From: Clostridiales bacterium | GTDB lineage: Bacteria; Bacillota; Clostridia; Peptostreptococcales; Anaerovoracaceae | NCBI GenBank assembly: GCA_015243575.1 | Contig: CP042469.1 | Coordinates: forward strand, 3,066,929 to 3,130,928 | Direction of reading: 5' to 3' | DNA: 64,000 bases | Part shown: positions 18,708 through 28,856 of the stretch, in pieces | How the letters are laid out: every line of letters starts with the position of its first letter | How positions within the stretch are numbered: the first letter of the stretch is position 1 | The notes under the pieces: model-generated | The model's input: only the letters and a program-made list of their open reading frames with translations | What the model was told of the DNA's origin: nothing | Database searches by the model: none | Made by a program: the position numbers and the translations under genes

Positions 18708-19988
18708 TCAGAGGAGCATTTCAGGCAGAAACAACACGAGCTTTGGTATGAATGCGATGAGCAGCACTACGATAAAGCTGACCACTACAAACGGAACGAT
18801 ACTTCTGCTCAGTTTTCCAAGGGGTACTCCTGTAATGTTGGAGCTTACAAACAGACACATGCCGACGGGAGGTGTAATCAGCGCAACTGAAATCATCAAG
18901 CTGAAAACAATTCCAAAGTGAACATCGTTGATTCCCACTGCTAAGGCAAGTGGGGCGAACACTGGTACAAAGATAACCATGGATGCAAATGCTTCCATAA
19001 ACATGCCGATAATCAGAAGTGCAAACAGGATCAAAACCAGGACAATGTATTGATTGTCGGTTATCGCAAGTATGGCGCTTGATAGCAGCTGCGGAATCTG
19101 GTCAATAGCTAAGGTCCATCCAAGTACGTTACCCATTGCGATAATCAGCATGATGGCAGAGGTTAAGATACCAGTATCCAGCAAAACTTTCGGAAGATCC
19201 GACCACTTCAGAGACTTGTAGATAAACATCCCTGCGATAAATGCTACGAAGCACGCAATGGCACCGGATTCTGTCGGGGTGAAAATCCCAGTCAGGATTC
19301 CTCCCACGATAACCAGCGGAATAATCAGTGCGGGCAGTGCATAAACAACTGCTTTTACCACCTTACTAGGTTCCAGTTTCTCTTTATACTTTGGAAAGTT
19401 CTCCTTTCTTGCTGTAAGAAAGATGACAACCATGTAGCCAATTCCAAGAAGAATCCCAGGAACAATACCACCCATGAACAGTGCATTGACAGATGTTCCT
19501 GCCAGTACGGCATAGAGTATAAACGTGACACTTGGGGGAATGATCGGCCCGATGATAGCCGAACTGGCAATCAGGCTCGTGGAAAACTCCGGCGAATACT
19601 TATCTTTCACCATTTCAGGAACAAGCACGGAGCAGAGTATGGCGCAGACAGCATTGGCGGAGCCCAGAATAGCGGAGAGGAACATTGCTACCAATACAGC
19701 AGTATAGGCCAAGCCTCCTCTTTTATGTCCGATGCACTCTCTGGCCAGATCTACAAGCTTATCCGTCACTCTGCCGCGGTTCATTAGCTCCCCCGCCAGA
19801 ACGAAAAATGGAATTGCCATTAAGCTGAAAGAGTTAATTCCAGAGAACATTCTTTGTATTGCTACGGGATAAAATGCTTCATTTCCCAAGATTAGAAGAT
19901 GCGTTAGTCCCGTTGCTCCTAAGACAAACGCGATGGGCAGCCCGATGATGAGCAGAACCGCGAAGACAACCGCGATAAGGATTAGCAT
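18708..19988 (-). CDS. dctM: TRAP transporter large permease (DctM)
   Basis: 426-residue polytopic membrane subunit of a tripartite ATP-independent periplasmic transporter; it carries the ion-coupled translocation pathway for an organic acid captured by the DctP lipoprotein. Around 11-12 hydrophobic segments are visible, with the family segments GLPIAFVLGATG at the N-terminus, FFVLAGELMNRG, and PPSVTFILYAVLAGTSV. The start overlaps the end of dctQ by seven bases, so the two are coupled. It is the last gene of the operon before the terminator. Confidence 0.94.
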   Translation of the reverse strand: MLILIAVVFAVLLIIGLPIAFVLGATGLTHLLILGNEAFYPVAIQRMFSGINSFSLMAIPFFVLAGELMNRGRVTDKLVDLARECIGHKRGGLAYTAVLVAMFLSAILGSANAVCAILCSVLVPEMVKDKYSPEFSTSLIASSAIIGPIIPPSVTFILYAVLAGTSVNALFMGGIVPGILLGIGYMVVIFLTARKENFPKYKEKLEPSKVVKAVVYALPALIIPLVIVGGILTGIFTPTESGAIACFVAFIAGMFIYKSLKWSDLPKVLLDTGILTSAIMLIIAMGNVLGWTLAIDQIPQLLSSAILAITDNQYIVLVLILFALLIIGMFMEAFASMVIFVPVFAPLALAVGINDVHFGIVFSLMISVALITPPVGMCLFVSSNITGVPLGKLSRSIVPFVVVSFIVVLLIAFIPKLVLFLPEMLL

Positions 19989-20485
19989 ATCTCATCCCCC
20001 CTGTTCTTCAGATCCCGGATCCGATTCCCGATATTCTCAAAGGTAAAAACAACCATAAATAATACACCTGTTGGAATTGCAGCGTAGGGCAATACCATTG
20101 GAAGGCCTAAACCTGGGCTTTTCTGCAGCAGAACGGACGGACTCATCATATAGCTGTAACCCAATTTCAACAGTACAAAAAGAAATACCAATATAATGAT
20201 GCTGTTTACAATATTCAAAATATCATTATTTCGTTTAGACAATTTGTTCTGCAAGAGGTCAAAGAAAACGAGATTTGCCTTTTTATAAGCAACGCTGCCC
20301 CCAATAAAGGTGCTGCTGACCAGCAGAAAGCGAACAAGTTCTTCTGCCCACTCAAAGGAGAGGCCGAAAAAATACCTTCTGAAGACTTCAAGCAAGGTTA
20401 CCACAATCATGATTCCATAGCTTGCAATGACAAACCAAATCCCAACCCTTGCAATGATTGAGGAAATGTTTTTTATAATAGACAT
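19982..20485 (-). CDS. dctQ: TRAP transporter small permease (DctQ)
   Basis: 167-residue membrane protein with four predicted helices. The conserved small-subunit signature is present (EVFRRYFFGLSFEWAEELVR and YKKANLVFFDL). It pairs with DctM to form the membrane complex. I start it at the ATG at 20485, preceded by GGTGGTGA, instead of the longer open frame, whose extra N-terminus would run into the end of dctP. Order dctP-dctQ-dctM is standard for the family. Confidence 0.92.
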   Translation of the reverse strand: MSIIKNISSIIARVGIWFVIASYGIMIVVTLLEVFRRYFFGLSFEWAEELVRFLLVSSTFIGGSVAYKKANLVFFDLLQNKLSKRNNDILNIVNSIIILVFLFVLLKLGYSYMMSPSVLLQKSPGLGLPMVLPYAAIPTGVLFMVVFTFENIGNRIRDLKNRGDEIC

Positions 20486-20555
20486 CAATTCACCACCTAA
20501 ATTCAGACTGCCGAAGCATTTGTTACATTCCGGCAGCCTGCCACACGCGTATTGT

Positions 20556-21581
20556 TTACAGTCCTTTTGCCATATCAACAAAGTTCTTGATCAATGGATC
20601 TTTCGCTGAATACTCCTCAAGAATCGTCGATACCTTTTCTTTAAAAGGAGCTGTATCCACGTCAGTCAAAATTTCCACTTTGCTGTTCGCCTTAATATTT
20701 TCAACCGCTTTTGCATCGATGGAAGGCAGTTCTTCAAGCAGCTCAGTCATAGCTTCGCTTGCCGCTTCACTGATGATCTTCTGATCCTCAGCAGGCAGGG
20801 ATTCAAATTTTGCCTGGCTCATAACACAGATCCCTGGGAAAGGAAATAAGCCCATCTCTGTTACGTTGGTCAGTACTTCATAATGCTTTTCCGAACTGAT
20901 GGAAGTCAGATTAATTTCTTCACCGTCGATCACTTTTGTCTGCAGACCGGTATATACTTCACCGTAAGCCATAGGGGTTGGATTTCCACCTAATGTTGAG
21001 ATTACATTCATAACAAGGTCGCTCTGAGTTGTTCTAAGTTTTAAGCCTTTCAGATCATCTGGTGTGGTAATCGGCTTCTTTGCGTTGGCCAGATGACGCA
21101 TACCTCCCTCGAACACACCCAGACCTTTCATATTGAATTGTGCCAGAGAATCCATGATTGCACCCATTTCATCACTCTGCACAGCAACAAGTTCCTTATC
21201 ATATGTATTGAGCATGAAGGGCAGCTGCAGCGTATCAATAACGGGAGTATACGCACTGAAAACAGGACCGGAAATAACGCCCATATCCAGTGTATTGTTC
21301 ATAATCTGCTCCAGAAGCTCCCGATCATCTCCCAGTGCTCTCGCCGGATAGATCTCTACCGTGATTCTTCCGTTGCTCTTTTCCGCTACTTTTTCCGCGA
21401 ACTTTTCAGCGCCGATGTGGAATGGGTGGGTCACCTGGGTAACATGCCCCAGATTCAGCTTGTAGGATTGTCCCTCTGCTCCTGTATTGTCTTGACTGTC
21501 ATTATCGTTTTTGCTTCCGCCGCATGCCGTCATTGAGAGAACCAATGCAAGGATAAGCAGAATGCTCACCATTTTTTTCAT
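20556..21581 (-). CDS. dctP: TRAP transporter substrate-binding lipoprotein (DctP)
   Basis: Solute receptor of the TRAP system. A lipoprotein signal peptide (about residues 1-21, ending TACGG with the lipobox Cys) tethers it outside the membrane. The mature part has the DctP fold with the conserved ARALGDDRE and LKGLKLRTTQSDL segments; in this family an Arg at the latter position binds the substrate carboxylate, so an organic acid is expected. Start ATG at 21581 has GAGGAGG upstream; 20 further codons of open frame lack a signal. The adjacent aldolase, cupin and DUF6282 genes suggest the imported acid is degraded by their products. Confidence 0.93.
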   Translation of the reverse strand: MKKMVSILLILALVLSMTACGGSKNDNDSQDNTGAEGQSYKLNLGHVTQVTHPFHIGAEKFAEKVAEKSNGRITVEIYPARALGDDRELLEQIMNNTLDMGVISGPVFSAYTPVIDTLQLPFMLNTYDKELVAVQSDEMGAIMDSLAQFNMKGLGVFEGGMRHLANAKKPITTPDDLKGLKLRTTQSDLVMNVISTLGGNPTPMAYGEVYTGLQTKVIDGEEINLTSISSEKHYEVLTNVTEMGLFPFPGICVMSQAKFESLPAEDQKIISEAASEAMTELLEELPSIDAKAVENIKANSKVEILTDVDTAPFKEKVSTILEEYSAKDPLIKNFVDMAKGL

Positions 21582-21698
21582 TTTTCTTTCCTCCTCAGTA
21601 TTATTATTATATCGTTTTACTTCCGTGCCAGAGCCATCCAATTTTTGCCGTTTCTCCTATGGAACAAACCTATTAAGAACCTTTCAAAATACAACGCT

Positions 21699-22460
21699 TC
21701 AGAGATTTGATTTTATCATTTTAACAACCTGAAGCAGTTGGTTTTTTAACATGTTTAGATCGGTATCCCAAACGATAAATCGTACATCGTTTTCCAAGCA
21801 GAATTTCAGTTTTTCTTCACTGTTAATGAGCGTACCCATCATCTTTCCGTGGCGTTGTGCTGCATTCTTTATCGTAAAAAATGCCTCTGAAAGCCCGCCG
21901 TTTATAATGTCGCTGTCGCATCCCAGGGAGTAGGACAAATCAGCAGGTCCCAGGAACAGCAGATCTACTCCGTCCGTCGCCGCAATCCGGTCGACACGTT
22001 CCAAGGCTTCCTTTGTTTCTATATGTACATTGATTAACACATCATGATTTGCGGCATCCACATACGCTTTTTGATCGCAGAAGCCATACTGGCTCGCCCT
22101 GTGAGAGAAGGTAATTCCCCTGGAGCCTATGGGCTGATATTTGCATAAGGATACGATGGTGGCCGCATCAGTCTCGTCATAAAGCTGTGGAGCCTGAATA
22201 CCATCAGATCCCAGATCCAAAGAGTACTGAAGACTGCTTCTTGTAAAGTCAGGAGGCCGCACCACAACCTTCATTCCCATACCCTGCGCAATAGCAGCCA
22301 GACTTTTCACCTGCCCGTAGGTAAAGGGAGAATGCTCGGTATCCACGAGTATGAAGTCAAACCCAGCCAGCCCTATCATTTCAACTATTTCAGGACTCGT
22401 GGTCTTAACAAACGTACCAAATAAGGGCTTCTCCTGAATCAGTGTTTTCATCCCTATCAT
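21699..22460 (-). CDS. HpcH/HpaI-family class II aldolase
   Basis: TIM-barrel aldolase that cleaves 2-oxo-4-hydroxy acids to pyruvate (or oxaloacetate-like products) and an aldehyde, using a divalent metal. Visible family residues: the DTEHSPF motif near residue 40 with the catalytic His, Arg in VVVRPPD, metal ligands in NVHIETKEALE and FLGPADLSYSLG. The 253 residues are normal length. It lies between the cupin gene and dctP in the GntR-controlled unit, so its natural substrate is probably derived from the TRAP cargo. Exact substrate (for example a keto-deoxy sugar acid) is not determined. Confidence 0.88.
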   Translation of the reverse strand: MIGMKTLIQEKPLFGTFVKTTSPEIVEMIGLAGFDFILVDTEHSPFTYGQVKSLAAIAQGMGMKVVVRPPDFTRSSLQYSLDLGSDGIQAPQLYDETDAATIVSLCKYQPIGSRGITFSHRASQYGFCDQKAYVDAANHDVLINVHIETKEALERVDRIAATDGVDLLFLGPADLSYSLGCDSDIINGGLSEAFFTIKNAAQRHGKMMGTLINSEEKLKFCLENDVRFIVWDTDLNMLKNQLLQVVKMIKSNL

Positions 22461-22471
22461 TTCTGTGCCTC

Positions 22472-22807
22472 TTATTCCTCTACGTATTCGGGTCTTTTGG
22501 GTGTGAAAACATCCATATTCACCACATCTTTGTCTCCCACAACCTGAAGATAATGCTCCACATTCGGCGGAATTACCACAAAGCCTCCCTCAGAAAGCTT
22601 TACGACTTCATCACCCACATGAAATTCCGCTTCTCCCTCAAGGATCAACGCAATCTGCTCGTGGATGTGGCTGTGAGGCATTGGCGTATGGCCGGGTTTA
22701 AAATAGTTTGTCGCTAGAGTAGCGCCTTCCCCTGTAAATGCCTTCCTTGATACACCCTCTCGCAGTGCTGTTAATTTTAAATCCTTCCAATTTCCGCTAT
22801 GTACCAT
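22472..22807 (-). CDS. Small single-domain cupin protein
   Basis: 111 residues forming one cupin barrel. Motif 1 is HTPMPHSHIHEQIALILEGE, with the His/His/Glu metal ligands, and motif 2 is PPNVEHYLQV. Cupins of this size act as isomerases, decarboxylases or binding proteins; sequence alone does not choose. It is placed 12 bases after the DUF6282 gene and 12 before the aldolase gene, so it is certainly part of this operon and probably acts on the same catabolic intermediate. Confidence 0.85.
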   Translation of the reverse strand: MVHSGNWKDLKLTALREGVSRKAFTGEGATLATNYFKPGHTPMPHSHIHEQIALILEGEAEFHVGDEVVKLSEGGFVVIPPNVEHYLQVVGDKDVVNMDVFTPKRPEYVEE

Positions 22808-22819
22808 TGATTTCCTCCT

Positions 22820-23716
22820 TTAAATTCCCATGATTTTAGATGGGTTCACCTTCATCATCGTCTCAAGCTCCTGAATTGAAAACCCATTCTCTAGCAATAA
22901 CTGTGCAAAATGCTTCAGACCCTCCACCGGATGTGGGTTGCCCACTTGTCCGTAATCGGAAGCTAAGGTTACATGATCTACGCCTATGGCTCTAATGGCG
23001 GATACGGTCTGTGAGACCTCCGCATTGCAGATGGTCGACAGAGGGTCGCATGTGCAGGCACCAAATTCCATAAAAACACCTTTGGATCCCCAGTCTTTCA
23101 TCGTTTCAATGTCTGCATTGATCATATACGTCGGATGATTGACCACAATTCTGCTGATCCCAAGTTCCAATGCCTTCTCCACGATGGCACTGATTTCTTT
23201 GCAGCTTCCGTGACCAGCACCCAGAACAACACTCTCATCCTTGGCAATCACTCTTAGTACCTCAACCACATCATTGGTCAATTCTCCGGTGTCCCCAAGG
23301 AGCGGAATATAATCTCTGTGGCTGGTTTCGATCTTTTTCTTAGAAGCAGGAAACTTGAGTCCCCCCTTTTCATGTTCTACATGATGGTTCTCTGTGGAGA
23401 TCGTTGGCATCCAAACCATCTTGACACCCATATTGATGGCCGTTTCTACTGCCGCTTTGTTCAGCCCGCCAACTTCATGATTGAGAACGATGCTGGAAGC
23501 AATGTGAAGAGAGTCCTTTTCCTTTAAACTTTTTCTAGCCAACTCTGCTGAAGCCATGCTTGGAAACTGATGATCCTTAACAAGGATTGCTTTCATCCCT
23601 GCTGCTTCTGCTTCTAACGCACCATCTACCACATCCAGCGCGCGCGGGATGACGGATGGTCCCAGGTGCTGATGCATATCCACTGCACCAACCAATAATT
23701 CATCGATAACTGACAT
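22820..23716 (-). CDS. DUF6282 family amidohydrolase-like protein
   Basis: 298 residues with an amidohydrolase/PHP-like metal site: VDMHQHLGPSVIPR near residue 13 (His-x-His), KDHQFPS, GAGHGSCKEI, and VTLASDYGQVGNP near the C-terminus with a catalytic-type Asp. The family is widespread next to TRAP or MFS uptake genes but its reaction is not known to me. First gene of the catabolic operon, with AAAGGAGG before the ATG and GntR operators upstream. A hydrolase or lactonase acting on the imported acid is a reasonable guess only. Confidence 0.8.
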   Translation of the reverse strand: MSVIDELLVGAVDMHQHLGPSVIPRALDVVDGALEAEAAGMKAILVKDHQFPSMASAELARKSLKEKDSLHIASSIVLNHEVGGLNKAAVETAINMGVKMVWMPTISTENHHVEHEKGGLKFPASKKKIETSHRDYIPLLGDTGELTNDVVEVLRVIAKDESVVLGAGHGSCKEISAIVEKALELGISRIVVNHPTYMINADIETMKDWGSKGVFMEFGACTCDPLSTICNAEVSQTVSAIRAIGVDHVTLASDYGQVGNPHPVEGLKHFAQLLLENGFSIQELETMMKVNPSKIMGI

Positions 23717-23847
23717 TTTTTCCTCCTTTTATTTCGAGCTTCTTCTATATGATTTCCCACTCACCCCCTAATGAAACGTGAATCAATTTAGCGCGTTTCC
23801 TAAATACAGAAATTGAGACAAATAGCCAATTTATCATACTTGCCAAC

Positions 23848-23866
23848 ATTTGATATTTTATCAAAT
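23848..23866. promoter_or_regulatory. GntR operator, site 1
   Basis: Palindrome ATTTGATATTTTATCAAAT, about 130 bases before the DUF6282 start. It lies just upstream of a TATGAT that could be a -10 on the minus strand, a position suited to repression of the catabolic operon. Confidence 0.75.
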
Positions 23867-23879
23867 AAGTTGCAAAAAT

Positions 23880-23900
23880 AACGCCGGAGTTTCTCCGGCT
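23880..23900 (-). terminator. Terminator between gntR and the catabolic operon
   Basis: GCCGGAG-TTT-CTCCGGC hairpin (23883-23899), followed on the minus strand by GTTATTTTTG. It separates the regulator transcript from the operon. Confidence 0.7.
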
Positions 23901-23903
23901 CTC

Positions 23904-23922
23904 ATTTGATATTTTATCAAAT
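23904..23922. promoter_or_regulatory. GntR operator, site 2
   Basis: Same 19-base palindrome as site 1. Here symmetry extends to CTC/GAG on either side (23901-23925). Confidence 0.7.
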
Positions 23923-23950
23923 GAGATTTAAAAAATAAAGCTTGGCATTG

Positions 23951-23993
23951 ATCGGAACCTGCATTTGATATTATATCAAATGCAGGTTCCGAT
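23951..23993. promoter_or_regulatory. GntR operator, site 3, inside a 43-bp perfect inverted repeat
   Basis: The core ATTTGATATTATATCAAAT (23963-23981) is flanked by GGAACCTGC and GCAGGTTCC, giving perfect symmetry from 23951 to 23993. It starts seven bases after the gntR stop, so it would also fold as a strong hairpin at the end of the gntR mRNA. Confidence 0.7.
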
Positions 23994-23999
23994 AATAAG

Positions 24000-24647
24000 C
24001 TATGACTTATTATCAATTAATTCGATTAATTCTTTGAACGCATTTACTTTATGATTTCGGACAATCCGCTGAACCTCTTCTGCATCGCGATCCTTGATTG
24101 CCTGCAGCCAGAGCTGATGTTCTTTAAAGGAATTCTGCAGCCTGTCGTTAACTTTGCTAAATATTAATTTTGACACTTCTGATCTGCTCCATAATTCTGT
24201 AGCAAGTTCGCTAATATATGGATAGGGATTTCTCGCATAAATCATGTTATGAAAATCTTTATTTAATTTTTCATAAGCGATTTTGTCGCCTTCCTCTATT
24301 TGCTTTTTCATTTCACTAAGCAAACCTTCCAGCTTTTCAATTAGTACGTCATCAATATGCGGCACAGCCAGCTTCGCTACCAAAGGTTCAATCTCGGTTC
24401 TAAGCAAAATAATCTCCTTTATTTTGTTGAAGTCCATTGCCGTCACTCTGGCACCGATGTGCGGTTCCATCTGCACATACCCATATTTTTCGAGCTTAGT
24501 GATTGCTTCTCTGACGGGCATAGGACTGACTTTATACTTTGCAGTCACATCTGCAATGACAATTCGTTCGCCTGCCTTCAGATTTCCGTCAATGATGTCA
24601 TCCTTGAGCATCTGATAAATATATTCTGCTTTTGTCAAATAAATCAT
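24000..24647 (-). CDS. GntR-family transcriptional regulator (FadR/FCD subfamily)
   Basis: 215 residues. The N-terminal winged helix (about 5-70) has the GntR signature: LKAGERIVIADVTAKYKVS followed by PMPVREAITKLEKYGYV. The C-terminal all-helical FCD ligand domain (about 80-205) carries the metal/ligand His and Asp positions (LNKDFHNMIY; RNHK). I start it at the ATG at 24647, nine bases after AAAAGGG, not at the TTG at 24656. Four copies of one palindrome surround it: one in its own leader and three between it and the catabolic operon. This strongly suggests autoregulation and control of the TRAP/aldolase genes, with the substrate or an intermediate as inducer. Confidence 0.92.
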   Translation of the reverse strand: MIYLTKAEYIYQMLKDDIIDGNLKAGERIVIADVTAKYKVSPMPVREAITKLEKYGYVQMEPHIGARVTAMDFNKIKEIILLRTEIEPLVAKLAVPHIDDVLIEKLEGLLSEMKKQIEEGDKIAYEKLNKDFHNMIYARNPYPYISELATELWSRSEVSKLIFSKVNDRLQNSFKEHQLWLQAIKDRDAEEVQRIVRNHKVNAFKELIELIDNKS

Positions 24648-24671
24648 GTCCAACAACCCTTTTCTCTCTAT

Positions 24672-24690
24672 ATTTGATAAAATATCAAAT
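24672..24690. promoter_or_regulatory. GntR operator, site 4 (gntR leader)
   Basis: ATTTGATAAAATATCAAAT, eight bases downstream of the gntR -10 box, so a bound repressor would block its own gene. Confidence 0.75.
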
Positions 24691-24698
24691 CCTCGTTT

Positions 24699-24728
24699 AT
24701 CATATCATCTATTATTTGGTCTTGTCAA
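24699..24728 (-). promoter_or_regulatory. Promoter of gntR
   Basis: TTGACA, 18-base spacer, TATGAT on the minus strand, about 50 bases before the ATG. Confidence 0.75.
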
Positions 24729-24747
24729 GATAAAATAACGATTAAAA

Positions 24748-24784
24748 TCAGAAACTCTCCGCAGAAGTTGCGGAGAGTTTCCTC
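24748..24784 (-). terminator. Terminator of groES-groEL
   Basis: GAAACTCTCCGCA (24751-24763) pairs with TGCGGAGAGTTTC (24769-24781). The trailing T-tract on the minus strand is short (TGATTTTAATC). Confidence 0.75.
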
Positions 24785-24817
24785 TATTTAAAATTAGAAT
24801 TTTCAGCCGGTGGAAGC

Positions 24818-26464
<1,647 letters not shown>

Positions 26465-26576
26465 TCATGTTGTTATCGATTCTCATCGATTTTGTTTCAA
26501 TTCTCTTTTCCAATTTCTGTATGTCTGATTCTTACATTACTGTAAGTTGCATACAGTGCGGGTAACCCGCTGTTTT

Positions 26577-26861
26577 CTATCCTACGATAGCGAGAATGTC
26601 TCTCTGAGATAAGATGGTATAGTCATCACCTTCATATTTGATTTCTGTTCCGGCATATTTTGAAAAGATTACGGTATCACCGGGTTTTACTTCCATAGGA
26701 ACGATCTTTCCATCTTCTACTGCTCCGGGACCTACTGCTATGATCTCTGCCATCTGTGGCTGCTCTTTTGCCTGACCTGGCAGTACGATGCCGCTCTTGG
26801 TCTTCTCCTCAGCCTCTAATCTTTTAATAACAACTCTGTCACCTAATGGTTTAATGTTCAT
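26577..26861 (-). CDS. groES: 10-kDa co-chaperonin GroES
   Basis: 94-residue lid of the GroEL cage. The N-terminal strand ([20 protein letters not shown]), the mobile loop ([15 protein letters not shown]) and the C-terminal [12 protein letters not shown] are all characteristic. First gene of the heat-shock operon, with AGGAGAGG upstream and a CIRCE element in the leader. Confidence 0.99.
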   Translation of the reverse strand: MNIKPLGDRVVIKRLEAEEKTKSGIVLPGQAKEQPQMAEIIAVGPGAVEDGKIVPMEVKPGDTVIFSKYAGTEIKYEGDDYTILSQRDILAIVG

Positions 26862-27023
26862 TCTTTCAATCTCCTCTCCTTGTTATTTGTGCACAAATTT
26901 TTATTTTCTCATCTGATATTCAGCGGCTTCACCGCAATAAAATCAATGATCTAACGGTTCCTTCCCCTTTCGGATCTACGAACAAAGCCTTCGGAACAAT
27001 TCTATCATATCATTGTTGTCTTG

Positions 27024-27050
27024 TTAGCACTCGATATAAGTGAGTGCTAA
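27024..27050. promoter_or_regulatory. CIRCE element (HrcA operator)
   Basis: TTAGCACTC, nine-base spacer, GAGTGCTAA: a perfect match to the consensus. It lies just downstream of the groES promoter, so HrcA represses groESL. hrcA itself is not in this window. Confidence 0.97.
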
Positions 27051-27054
27051 CTCT

Positions 27055-27083
27055 AATTTAATACGATACCATCAAATTGTCAA
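27055..27083 (-). promoter_or_regulatory. Promoter of groES-groEL
   Basis: Minus strand TTGACA, 17-base spacer, TAAATT, directly upstream of CIRCE. Confidence 0.85.
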
Positions 27084-27166
27084 TAGGTTTTTGCTAAAAA
27101 TTTCAATAATACCTCTAAAAAAGTTATGCCTCGCTCACAGCCCTCACCGCTAAAAAACCGGGGCAG

Positions 27167-27877
27167 CTACTTCAGTATGGTTTGGTAGAATTCAACGACA
27201 TAGGGTTCCGCTGCAAGGAACAGCCATGGCAGAAAAATTGCCGGGATCATATTGGCAACTTTGATCTCCCTAATTTCAAGAAAATTAAAGCCCAGCGCCG
27301 CAATCAACAAGCTTCCCACAGCCGACATCTCCGTTATAATCTCAGTGGTAAGCAGATCCTTAATAAAACCTGCACCTAATGCGATCAGTCCTTCATAAAG
27401 AAATACCGGTACTGCTGAAAACACAACTCCGATTCCCATGGTTGATGCAAAAACGATGGAGATAACTCCGTCGAGAATTGACTTTGCAAAGAGCATTTCA
27501 TGATTGCCCTGAAGACCGCTTTGAAGCGCTCCTACGATGGCCATAGAGCCGGTGCAAAACAGGATGCTGGCCGTTACAAAGCCCTTTGCGAAGTTACCCT
27601 CGCTGAAACCCAATTTTCGCTCTGCCCATATTCCCAGCCGATTCATCCCTTTGTCAATATTGATCCATTCTCCGAGGATGCTCCCTAAGACAAGGCTCAT
27701 AATGAGCAGCATCACCCTTTGGTTATCCAACGCACCGGAGATTCCTATGTAAATAATAGAAAGGCCTATGGCCTTTTTGATGATCTCTGCAAACCGATCG
27801 GGGAGACCCTTGATCATATATTTTCCCGCCAAGGCACAGATTACAATGACAACTCCGTTTACCGCCGGTCCTAACAT
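27167..27877 (-). CDS. DUF554 family membrane protein
   Basis: 236-residue protein with about seven hydrophobic helices. Family marks are the N-terminal GPAVNGVVIVICALAGK, the internal ISGALDNQRVMLLIMSLVLG and GEWINIDKGMNRLG. DUF554 (YdfK-like) proteins are putative transporters of unknown cargo. AGGAGGAG precedes the ATG. It overlaps the end of the DNA glycosylase gene by seven bases, so it is co-transcribed with it. Confidence 0.88.
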   Translation of the reverse strand: MLGPAVNGVVIVICALAGKYMIKGLPDRFAEIIKKAIGLSIIYIGISGALDNQRVMLLIMSLVLGSILGEWINIDKGMNRLGIWAERKLGFSEGNFAKGFVTASILFCTGSMAIVGALQSGLQGNHEMLFAKSILDGVISIVFASTMGIGVVFSAVPVFLYEGLIALGAGFIKDLLTTEIITEMSAVGSLLIAALGFNFLEIREIKVANMIPAIFLPWLFLAAEPYVVEFYQTILK

Positions 27878-28782
27878 GCTTCTTCTCCTCCTGACAATCC
27901 TTCTGAATCTTTTTTACTCATTTCTCTGGCATAGTAAAAGAGATATTGTTGTGCGATTCCTCCAAGCTCACCGAAATGCTTCACTGCGTAGTCCTGCATT
28001 TTCCCAGTATTGTTTTCCTCGATCCCATACACCTGATGCATGACTCTTTTAATCCAGACATCCAGCGGAAAGCTGGCGTACTTTCTCAGGCCAAAGAGCA
28101 TGATGCAGTTTGCGACCTTTGGTCCCACTCCGCTAAGGCTGATCAGATACTCATATGCCTCTTCGGGATCAGCCGATACCATGCGACCCAGCGCTGCACC
28201 TCCATCTGCTGCTACCATATTTGCAGTTTCAGCAATATACTTAGCGCGATAGCCCAGTTTGCAGGAATCCAGATCCTCGGGTGCAAGTCCCGCCAGATCT
28301 TCCGGCATGGGAAAGGCATAATAGTCCCGACCGCGATAATTTCCGATCATTCTGCCATGATGAGCACAAAGCCCCTCAACGCATTTTTTAATCCTGGGAA
28401 TATTGTTGTTCTGAGATATAATAAAGGAAATCACTGTTTCCCATGGGTCTTGTTTCAGAATCCGCATTCCTCCGCCGAACTCAATTGCCTTCCTCATTTT
28501 AGGATCATGCTCGGAAAGAAAGCGTTTTACTGCTTCGTAATCACGGTTTAAATCCAGATAGTCCTCCCAGATCTCCAAATAGTCTTCCTTCGTAACGTTG
28601 TTTAGGATCAGCGCACCATCAGCAGCTTCTATGTTCACGATCTTGCCAAAGGCAACGCCGGTGTAGCTTCCATCGGTTTCTTTATTCCAACGAAAACATT
28701 GCCCGTTATCAAAGGTATGATCCGGATGAAAGCCGCAAACCCCATGAAGGATCATCCTGTTATTATCTTCTATAATTTTCAT
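27871..28782 (-). CDS. 8-oxoguanine DNA glycosylase-like enzyme (HhH-GPD)
   Basis: 303-residue base-excision-repair glycosylase/AP lyase. The N-terminal OGG_N-like beta domain includes FDNGQCFRWN. The HhH-GPD domain has ISLSGVGPKVANCIMLFGL, where the Lys after GVGP is the expected Schiff-base nucleophile, and FPLDVWIKRVM with the catalytic Asp. It resembles bacterial OGG1-type proteins common in Clostridia and fits removal of 8-oxoG from DNA. It precedes the DUF554 gene with a slight overlap. Ribosome binding site is weak (AAAGATGG). Confidence 0.9.
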   Translation of the reverse strand: MKIIEDNNRMILHGVCGFHPDHTFDNGQCFRWNKETDGSYTGVAFGKIVNIEAADGALILNNVTKEDYLEIWEDYLDLNRDYEAVKRFLSEHDPKMRKAIEFGGGMRILKQDPWETVISFIISQNNNIPRIKKCVEGLCAHHGRMIGNYRGRDYYAFPMPEDLAGLAPEDLDSCKLGYRAKYIAETANMVAADGGAALGRMVSADPEEAYEYLISLSGVGPKVANCIMLFGLRKYASFPLDVWIKRVMHQVYGIEENNTGKMQDYAVKHFGELGGIAQQYLFYYAREMSKKDSEGLSGGEEAC

Positions 28783-28856
28783 TTTTATTCCATCTTTCTT
28801 CTTTGCTTTGGTGCAGACAGCCTGCCAACTAACTGACTGCCCACCGCACAGAACCC

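Noticed and set aside
18651-24784. Nearly identical stems (GAAACTCTCCGC) after dctM and after groEL as a dispersed repeat
   Set aside because: Only the stems are alike; flanks and loops differ, and both are ordinary terminators.
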